Source of the DNA: an uncultured Pseudomonadota bacterium
GTDB lineage: Bacteria; Bdellovibrionota_B; Oligoflexia; Oligoflexales; CAILAO01
Direction of reading: 5' to 3'
Assembly (NCBI GenBank): GCA_903832105.1
Contig: CAILAO010000843.1
Coordinates: forward strand, 1-7,105
Length of the DNA: 7,105 nt
The translations under genes were made by a program, and so were the position numbers. How positions within the stretch are numbered: the stretch's first letter is position 1; every line of letters begins with the position of its first letter. Positions 1 through 5,157 of the stretch are shown piece by piece. Under the pieces are notes generated by a model. That model did not search any database, was not told where the DNA came from, and saw only the letters and a list, made by a program, of their open reading frames with translations.

Positions 1-685
1 CTTTTGGCTTGACGGGGTGCATTCCTGATATTTTCTTTCCATTCAAAAAAGATCCGTTTGTAGATCCCAAATCTTCGACGAAGACTTCGCCATTGTCATT
101 TAATTTTATTAGGAGATGTTTCCGTGAAAGTTCAACATCTTGATCAAAGCGCCCAAAGCTTGATGCGCGACCAATAAATATATGCCTTTGCCTAAGAGAC
201 AGATTTTCCGTCGAACCGTCTCCATATTTGATCTCTAAAACAAGACTATAAATTTGCGTCGATCGCAGTTCACTTTCAATCAGTGTGTCAACCACGGAAC
301 GTTGATCTTGGATTGTTTTGGAGTTGGATTTAAATAGCGTTGTAATGTGCCTAATATTGGCCTCGTCTTCAAGACTAAATTTAAATGATGTTTGCCCGAT
401 CGTGACCGTGTCACCATCTTTAAGTCTCGCTTTAACGATACGCTCATTGTTAACGTATGTGCCGTTGGTGCTATTCATATCGAAAATGTGATAAACATTG
501 TCGATGTTTTGAATCTGACAGTGAGTGGAAGACACCTCGGAATCTGCAATGATGACGTCTCCTTTGTCGCGACCAAAGAGCGTTGCGTCTCGACGGAGCT
601 TGATGACATCCTGAGGGCCATTTCCTGAGATTAAAGAGAGAATGGCTCTTTTGGATTCTGATTTTGGTCTCGCTGCTTGATTCAT
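1..685 (-). CDS. Tandem FHA-domain protein, C-terminal part cut by the left window edge
   Basis: The reverse strand is open from an ATG at 685 to the window edge (228 codons, no stop), so the gene continues to the left. The translation starts MNQAARPKSESKRAILSLIS and contains two forkhead-associated domains. FHA1 (about residues 15-105) shows FGRD at 37-40 (R39), the S52-x-x-H55 motif and STNGTYVN at 72-79. FHA2 (from about 145) shows IGR at 171-173, S187-R-K-H190 and DLGSTNGSFLNG at 205-216; its last strands are missing at the edge. A helical-looking linker (about 108-140) joins them. FHA domains bind phosphothreonine peptides and usually act in Ser/Thr-kinase signalling, or recruit an effector domain in the same chain. 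An AGGAT Shine-Dalgarno (690-693 and on) sits about 4 nt before the ATG. The gene is divergent from the DUF1844 gene and has a sigma-28-type promoter upstream. Any C-terminal effector domain (GGDEF, ATPase or other) is unseen. The FHA call is strong; the overall role is unknown. Confidence 0.93.
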   Translation of the reverse strand, partial: MNQAARPKSESKRAILSLISGNGPQDVIKLRRDATLFGRDKGDVIIADSEVSSTHCQIQNIDNVYHIFDMNSTNGTYVNNERIVKARLKDGDTVTIGQTSFKFSLEDEANIRHITTLFKSNSKTIQDQRSVVDTLIESELRSTQIYSLVLEIKYGDGSTENLSLRQRHIFIGRASSFGRFDQDVELSRKHLLIKLNDNGEVFVEDLGSTNGSFLNGKKISGMHPVKPK

Positions 686-752
686 ACCATCCTAGATTCT
701 ATCAATGGTCACCTGTATAAAAAATCATCCGAATTCCCTGCATTCTTTCACC

Positions 753-779
753 TTATCGGCAGCAGCCAAAAAAAGTTTA
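753..779 (-). promoter_or_regulatory. Sigma-28 (FliA)-type promoter for the FHA gene
   Basis: Read on the minus strand, 779-776 is TAAA and 760-753 is GCCGATAA, separated by exactly 15 nt. This is an exact match to the enterobacterial FliA consensus TAAA-N15-GCCGATAA. It points at the FHA gene. Transcription would start near 746-748 and give a leader of roughly 60 nt before the ATG at 685. Seen: sequence and spacing. Known: this consensus is read by the flagellar sigma factor in many proteobacteria. Inferred: the FHA gene is co-regulated with late flagellar or motile-phase genes. Confidence 0.75.
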
Positions 780-864
780 GCGTTCTAATAGTGCGTGTGA
801 AAACAGCTTTTCGATCCTTATTGATTGGGCTAATATTAAAGTATTCGAAAAAGGAGAGTCTTTC

Positions 865-1188
865 ATGAGTCAAAACAATGATGAAGGTCGACCACCAAAA
901 GATCAGCCTGGGAGTGGAAAGCAAGGCGTTTTTCTTCCGGAACAGGTAGACTTTACCACGCTAGTTCTCGGTTTTTCGTCTGCGGCCTTGTATTATTTAG
1001 GCGATACGCCAATTGGTGGCCAAAAAGTTAAAGAAAAAAACCTTCCTCTCGCGAAACAAAACATTGATATATTGGGGCTTTTAAAAGAAAAGACCAATGG
1101 AAACCTGACACCCGACGAAGACAAGCTTCTCAGTCAAGTTTTGAGCGATTTGCGTCTGCGCTATATCGAAACCTCTAAAACCTGCTGA
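865..1188 (+). CDS. DUF1844 family protein
   Basis: This 107-residue protein begins at ATG 865 with a strong AAGGAG ribosome site at 851-856, 8 nt upstream. After a polar, probably disordered N-terminus (residues 1-22, rich in G, P, K and D) comes a DUF1844 domain. Its diagnostic features are the VDFTTLVLGFSSAALYYLG stretch (about 28-46), the LAKQNIDILGLLKEKT helix (about 62-77), and NLTPDEDKLLSQVLSDLRLRY (from about 79). Length and layout are typical of the family, which has no established biochemical function. There is no signal peptide and no clear membrane helix, although the first helix is hydrophobic. The gene stands alone: its left neighbour is divergent, and the next gene downstream begins 181 bp later with its own ribosome site. 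I saw no convincing promoter hexamers; the AT-rich TAATAT at 831-836 is the best -10 candidate but has a poor -35. Confidence 0.88.
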   Translation: MSQNNDEGRPPKDQPGSGKQGVFLPEQVDFTTLVLGFSSAALYYLGDTPIGGQKVKEKNLPLAKQNIDILGLLKEKTNGNLTPDEDKLLSQVLSDLRLRYIETSKTC

Positions 1189-1355
1189 GAATACATCCTA
1201 GCACCGCGCTAATTTTGCGTAGTTCGCACTAAAGACACGCCAATGATATCAGCAGTTTTTCATTAAAAAGTTGAGATTATCGCTGAAGTGTGAAAAAACC
1301 CTCCTCGTCGGGGCTGACCTTCATTCATTACAGATCGTATTTATAGAAAAAAATA

Positions 1356-1361
1356 AAGGAG
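1356..1361 (+). promoter_or_regulatory. Ribosome binding site fixing the start of the S8 lipoprotein gene
   Basis: AAGGAG lies 8 nt before the ATG at 1370, the same sequence and spacing as for the DUF1844 gene. The reading frame stays open upstream to 1271. However, that extension starts with TTG, has no ribosome site, and would bury the lipoprotein signal peptide 33 residues inside the chain. The ATG at 1370 is therefore preferred. Confidence 0.85.
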
Positions 1362-1369
1362 AAGCGCTC

Positions 1370-4300
1370 ATGTCATACAAGAAGAACTTTTTATGTGCAG
1401 TGTTATTAACAGGACTATTAGGGTTACTCCAGAGCTGCCACAAACCAGAAAAAATTCGCGATGCGATGCCGGAACAAGAAAAAGGCAAAATATCTCAAAA
1501 TGCGCGTGAAGAGGAGCCGAATGTTAGTCCAGAACTCGCGCGAGAAGAACGCGTTAATCTTGAAAATATGAAGGTTACTGGTAATCCGGAGCCGGCCGTC
1601 ACTTCACCCGAGTCCGCCGCAACGGTCGAAGCTATCGTTAAGGGCCAGATCCAAGTCGCCGGCAAAGCCAAAATCGGTCTTCTTTACTTTTTGGATCAGC
1701 CCGCCCATCGTATGGCTGTCTTACAATGGTTTACAGAAAACAACGCAAAAGTCCTTTTCGAATCGCCACGCTTTGGGTACATCGATGCCGAACTCGATTG
1801 GAAAGACCTGGGAACATTGATCAATACGTCTGGGAGACTTGGCCTTGACGATATGTCTTTTATGAAGCTCGAAGTTGAGGCTCTTGAGGCAACTCAGCAA
1901 AAGCAGGGTTCGAAAATCACTAAAGCTCCCGATGAAACAATCGGTGGAAACTCTTCGTTTACGGGTCCTGTCCATTCGGCAGGGTATGGGGCCAAAGTCG
2001 CGGAGTTCAGGAAAAAAGCAGCAGAAGATCTTGGAATCACGATCGATGACATGGCGGGACAAGGAACTCTCGTCGCTATTTATGATGGCGGAATAGATCT
2101 CAGTAGAACCGACGTTTTTCAAAATCGGATAAAGGATTTCCTTATTGGTGATGAATCCCTCTGGAATAAAGCGGAAGTCACAAAAGAAGACTTTCTTAAA
2201 AATGAAGGGATAAGCGCGCTTCCACAGGGACTTGAAGATCTAAATCAGAATACATCGCTTCGTTTTGTTTATCTGAGCGAATCTTCCGTGGGTATCGATG
2301 TTAATGGTTCTGGAAAACCCGATGATGATATTGCCATTGCCGTTTATCTAAATCAAAACGAACCAGAAGCGAGGTTAAGACCCGCAAAAGGTCTCGCTTT
2401 CGGCGATATAGCTGTTGATTTTGCTCGTGCTCGCACCCTTAATAAACCTCAAATTATGAATGCCTATACTGGCCGCTACTACGATCGCACAAGTGACAAT
2501 CCATCACCTGTCGCAATTGGATTTAAGTTTCGCGTGCAAGAAAATGTTCTCGAAGTTGCTTTTGTTGGCCTTTCAGCAGGAGGCTCAGGTCACGGCATCG
2601 CCAATCTTCATATGGTCGGCGGTGATTTTATCGATCGCGCGTCAAATGTTCGATATCAGGGCGTCGCCCCAAAAACTGAATTTCTCGGGATGCAGACGTG
2701 GAAAATAGACTCTTCAAATTATGGAGCTACTTGGCTTCCTCTCGCTCGCACGATGATCCAAGCAGCTGAAGCTGGAGCAGATGTGATTGATCTGGATATC
2801 TATACACCTGGTTCTCGCCTTGGAAATGACCTTTTATCCTATCTTGCGTGTCGTATCACAAAGTCCACAGCAAGCGTACCTGTGGTTGCTGCGCATAATT
2901 TTGGTCCTCTTCCAAATAGTGTTCAAAGCTTGGCACAAAGCCCTTGCGTTCTGGGCATTGGAGCCTCGCATTCCAAAGCCTCGCTCATTCACGGGCTTAA
3001 ACGTGGCGGCGTCATCAACCCTGAATTAGTCAATGATGATGACGTTCAGACAGCGAGTTATAGCGGACGTGGATTCGGCATCAACGGTCTTTTTAAGCCA
3101 GATATTATTTCTCCCGCTTATGGTTACACAGCGATGGGAAGGACGTTTGCGCGCTTCTCTGGAACCTCCGGAGCGACACCGACAACAGCGGGGATGATTG
3201 CACTTCTTAAACAAGCTGCAAAAGCGAAGAACGCCACACTGAACTTTGAACAGGTTAAATTCTTGCTGCAAGGAGCAAGCATGCCCGTTAAAGACGCTAC
3301 TCCGCGTGATGGCTATGGGTATGCAAATCTATTATCGACATGGGAACTCTTTAAACAAAATTACGACGAAGCGACTAGAAGATTTAAAGCGAATCCTATG
3401 CGCCTTGCGGGACATAAATTTCTCCAATTCGAAGGAAAACCAGCTCAACGCATCATCCCTCTTCCTCTCGAAAGACAAGGTGTTTCTGGAAGTATTGACT
3501 CGCCGGTTTCGATGCGTTTCTGGGTTGAGTATAAAGGGGCCTCAGCAGGGACGGCTATTGAGTGGCTTAAGTTTTACGATCGCGCCATCGGAACACCCAC
3601 ATCGACACTTGTTAAAGATGTTCCGATGCATGGTGAAGTTCAAAGCGATATCAATCTCGTTATCGAACTTCCTGATGAGGCGTGGAATAGTCTCGCGGCT
3701 GGTGACCATGTTGCTATTGTTAAAGGCGTTCGTGAGGAGTTTGCAACCGGTAGAAATGTCGATTTTATTTTACCAATAACAATAACTAAGGGGCAATCAG
3801 TCGCACTCGATGTTAAAAAAATTGATCCGCTTTATATTGAGCAGTATCAAATCTGGTCTATAGCTACTGAGCCAGGAGAGACCATTTTTGTTTATGGACA
3901 TCCTTCCTGTGAAGGAATTCATGTTGGCGGTGCCGTGGATGGTCAAAATGCCGATTCATACATGTTTATGGTAGATCATGAAGCGATTTATCCGCATGCA
4001 GCATACATCATCAATAGCTATGGTCCTATGACACTTAGCGAGCATCCACTAGCGATCACGGCTAAGAAAAGCATCGTTCGTCTCGGGGTCGTGCGTTATC
4101 GGCACATGAACTGTGCAGGCCCCGTTGCAGGCGATGTGACGGTTAAGAGGGCAGGATTTAAAGTTACTCCAGGCGTTGTCATAAGCAATATTCAGAATGG
4201 TCATTTTAAGATCGATACAACGTTGAGTCTTCAGCCAACTGCACTTTTTCTTGACGATGGTGAACTCGGTCGTGGCACCATGTGGGGCTTTATAAAGAAA

Positions 4301-4930
4301 GATGCAAGTCTTATTTTACGCATGACCGTCGATGACGACGTACAATTTAGTGTTCCTGCTGGAACTAAGTATGTCCGAGCAATTCCCAAAGATTCTCGAA
4401 AATTTCAGGGTGGCATTGCTTCTGTAAAACAAGACGGTACGGTTGAAGCATTCAGCTCGACAATTGATGAGCAAAAATACGCCAACACAGCGGGATTCTC
4501 TTCCATTAATTATCAGTTCGGCGGCCGTTACTTGGGACCAGAAATTTCAAAGCCATCGGCGGGGAATACTGCTGCTTTCATCTTTGCCCACGCTGAAAAG
4601 GGTGAAAAAATTCCAGTTGTGCTCGAAATGGCGCTTGAACTTCCTCAGGGGTTCACGGTTGATGTTTTAAATAAGCAGCCAATGAATCGATGGACTCTTA
4701 ACGAATCAAAAAATCTTCAAGTTCAGGCAACAGCTCCAACAGCAACGCCGCAGTTTCTTGCAGACTTCTCGCAGGGGCAAGGCACAGACGGGTTGAACGC
4801 ATGGAGTTATAATCTTTATCTCTCATATGCGATCGAGGAAACGATGTTAGGCCCTAACGGAAACGTGGCCTATCTACCGCTGACACTTTGGACTGGAGAG
4901 GTTTTGTTACCTTTTAGTATGCAAAAGTGA
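1370..4930 (+). CDS. Subtilisin-like (S8) serine peptidase, large lipoprotein
   Basis: This 1186-residue protein is a predicted secreted, lipid-anchored protease. It begins MSYKKNFLCAV, has a hydrophobic stretch, and has a lipobox LQSC with the lipidated Cys at 23. A charged, proline-rich tether follows (about 24-85). Next is a region of about 85-175 that could be an I9-like propeptide; this is a guess from position. The catalytic domain covers about 205-660. The nucleophile motif GTSGATP is clear (Ser600). Asp239 lies in VAIYDGGID, the oxyanion Asn510 in VVAAHNFGP, and His408 in SGHGIANLHMVGG. The Asp-to-His gap is about 169 residues, against about 32 in subtilisin. This insert contains a DVNGSGKPDDD loop (310-320) that may bind calcium. 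Such a long D-H insertion recalls tripeptidyl-peptidase II/pyrolysin-type enzymes. About 500 C-terminal residues look like beta-rich domains of unknown fold, with cysteines at 847 and 915. The substrate is unknown. The gene is convergent with the transglycosylase gene. Confidence 0.9.
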   Translation: MSYKKNFLCAVLLTGLLGLLQSCHKPEKIRDAMPEQEKGKISQNAREEEPNVSPELAREERVNLENMKVTGNPEPAVTSPESAATVEAIVKGQIQVAGKAKIGLLYFLDQPAHRMAVLQWFTENNAKVLFESPRFGYIDAELDWKDLGTLINTSGRLGLDDMSFMKLEVEALEATQQKQGSKITKAPDETIGGNSSFTGPVHSAGYGAKVAEFRKKAAEDLGITIDDMAGQGTLVAIYDGGIDLSRTDVFQNRIKDFLIGDESLWNKAEVTKEDFLKNEGISALPQGLEDLNQNTSLRFVYLSESSVGIDVNGSGKPDDDIAIAVYLNQNEPEARLRPAKGLAFGDIAVDFARARTLNKPQIMNAYTGRYYDRTSDNPSPVAIGFKFRVQENVLEVAFVGLSAGGSGHGIANLHMVGGDFIDRASNVRYQGVAPKTEFLGMQTWKIDSSNYGATWLPLARTMIQAAEAGADVIDLDIYTPGSRLGNDLLSYLACRITKSTASVPVVAAHNFGPLPNSVQSLAQSPCVLGIGASHSKASLIHGLKRGGVINPELVNDDDVQTASYSGRGFGINGLFKPDIISPAYGYTAMGRTFARFSGTSGATPTTAGMIALLKQAAKAKNATLNFEQVKFLLQGASMPVKDATPRDGYGYANLLSTWELFKQNYDEATRRFKANPMRLAGHKFLQFEGKPAQRIIPLPLERQGVSGSIDSPVSMRFWVEYKGASAGTAIEWLKFYDRAIGTPTSTLVKDVPMHGEVQSDINLVIELPDEAWNSLAAGDHVAIVKGVREEFATGRNVDFILPITITKGQSVALDVKKIDPLYIEQYQIWSIATEPGETIFVYGHPSCEGIHVGGAVDGQNADSYMFMVDHEAIYPHAAYIINSYGPMTLSEHPLAITAKKSIVRLGVVRYRHMNCAGPVAGDVTVKRAGFKVTPGVVISNIQNGHFKIDTTLSLQPTALFLDDGELGRGTMWGFIKKDASLILRMTVDDDVQFSVPAGTKYVRAIPKDSRKFQGGIASVKQDGTVEAFSSTIDEQKYANTAGFSSINYQFGGRYLGPEISKPSAGNTAAFIFAHAEKGEKIPVVLEMALELPQGFTVDVLNKQPMNRWTLNESKNLQVQATAPTATPQFLADFSQGQGTDGLNAWSYNLYLSYAIEETMLGPNGNVAYLPLTLWTGEVLLPFSMQK

Positions 4931-4948
4931 GTGGGGTAAAAGCTTTAA

Positions 4949-4962
4949 CGCCTCTTTAGGCG
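4949..4962. other. Small perfect hairpin at the edge of the inverted-repeat element
   Basis: CGCCT-CTTT-AGGCG forms a 5-bp GC-rich stem with a 4-nt loop, starting 19 nt after the S8 peptidase stop codon. No T-tract follows on either strand, so it is not a canonical intrinsic terminator. Its right half overlaps the outer end of the left inverted-repeat arm. It could still contribute to transcript 3'-end structure. Confidence 0.35.
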
Positions 4963-4982
4963 CTGTACTGAATGGCACCGGG
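4957..4982 (+). repeat. Left arm of the inverted repeat
   Basis: TAGG, two unmatched bases, the 16-nt core CTGTACTGAATGGCAC, one unmatched base and GGG. It pairs with 5132-5157. The arm begins 26 nt after the S8 stop codon, so it lies wholly outside that gene. Confidence 0.85.
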
Positions 4983-5083
4983 TTCAGGTTGCACAGACTT
5001 TTGCTTGATCAACTACAACACTTCGCCGTATTTCTCGTAGAAGTTTTAGCGAAAAAGCTTAAGGTTTCAAGAAAGAGATCACG

Positions 5084-5106
5084 TTTAAGTCTCAAGTTTT
5101 AAGTCT
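5084..5106 (+). repeat. Two 9-bp direct repeats TTTAAGTCT
   Basis: TTTAAGTCT occurs at 5084-5092 and again at 5098-5106, a 14-bp period, inside the inverted-repeat element. A further TCTATG/TCTATG pair follows at about 5104-5115. These are short and could arise by chance in AT-rich DNA. Paired motifs near one end of an element can also be protein-binding sites. Confidence 0.4.
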
Positions 5107-5118
5107 ATGTCTATGAGG

Positions 5119-5128
5119 ACGTATACGT
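5119..5128. repeat. 10-bp perfect palindrome ACGTATACGT
   Basis: ACGTATACGT is its own reverse complement. It sits just inside the right arm of the inverted-repeat element, next to a run of five C. It has no counterpart near the left arm, so the two ends of the element are not equivalent internally. It may be a dimeric-protein binding site or chance. Confidence 0.4.
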
Positions 5129-5131
5129 TAC

Positions 5132-5157
5132 CCCCGTGCCATTCAGTACAGTCCCTA
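5132..5157 (-). repeat. Right arm of the inverted repeat, including a gene's stop codon
   Basis: Read on the minus strand this is TAGGGA, then the core CTGTACTGAATGGCAC, then GGGG. Its outermost three bases are the TAG stop of the lytic transglycosylase gene, and the left arm also begins with TAG. If the element inserted here, it may have supplied or preserved this stop codon. Confidence 0.85.

Larger units (their letters stand above)
4957..5157. repeat. About 201-bp element bounded by inverted repeats (MITE- or REPIN-like)
   Basis: The convergent spacer between the S8 and transglycosylase genes is bounded by two arms, 4957-4982 and 5132-5157, that are inverted copies of each other. The core CTGTACTGAATGGCAC (4963-4978) is matched perfectly by GTGCCATTCAGTACAG (5136-5151). 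Extending outward and inward gives 23 matches out of 26. The arms enclose 149 bp with no credible gene. Long terminal inverted repeats round a short non-coding core are what a miniature inverted-repeat transposable element, a REP doublet or a large structured RNA would show. I could not find a target-site duplication, and no transposase is in the window. The right arm runs to the TAG stop codon (5157-5155) of the transglycosylase gene. The inverted repeat is certain; calling it mobile is inference. Confidence 0.7.

Noticed and set aside
702..743. A 13-residue leader peptide frame upstream of the FHA gene on the minus strand.
   Set aside because: No clear ribosome site, and no attenuation-like codon run or terminator follows. 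Probably chance.
831..836. TAATAT as a -10 box for the DUF1844 gene.
   Set aside because: No acceptable -35 lies at 16-18 bp (only TTTTCG/TTTCGA), and the region is AT-rich, so I do not call it.
677..868. A 63-codon open frame (TTG start) overlapping the DUF1844 start by ATGA.
   Set aside because: It has a TTG start without a ribosome site, overlaps the FHA start and the sigma-28 promoter on the other strand, and matches no protein pattern. It is most likely spacer sequence.
1182..1260. CTGCTGA (1182-1188) and TCAGCAG (1249-1255) followed by TTTTT, as a terminator for the DUF1844 gene.
   Set aside because: The stem is only 7 bp and its loop is 60 nt, with just weak internal 4-bp stems. This is too poor for an intrinsic terminator call.
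1299..1361. CTCCT near 1302, able to pair with the AGGAG of the S8 gene's ribosome site, as a translational switch.
   Set aside because: Only five base pairs and no supporting structure or alternative hairpin. This is expected by chance in a leader of this length.
1271..1369. A 33-residue N-terminal extension of the S8 peptidase.
   Set aside because: It starts at TTG with no Shine-Dalgarno, and it would place the lipoprotein signal peptide internally. The ATG at 1370 has an ideal ribosome site.
3246..3779. A 177-codon open frame within the S8 peptidase gene.
   Set aside because: It is a shifted-frame shadow of a well-supported gene, with no independent start signals.
4950..5102. A 50-codon open stretch on the plus strand inside the inverted-repeat element, ending at TAA 5100-5102.
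   Set aside because: It has no ATG or ribosome site, runs through the left repeat arm, and has no recognisable domain. It could be a decayed transposase tail, but nothing supports that.
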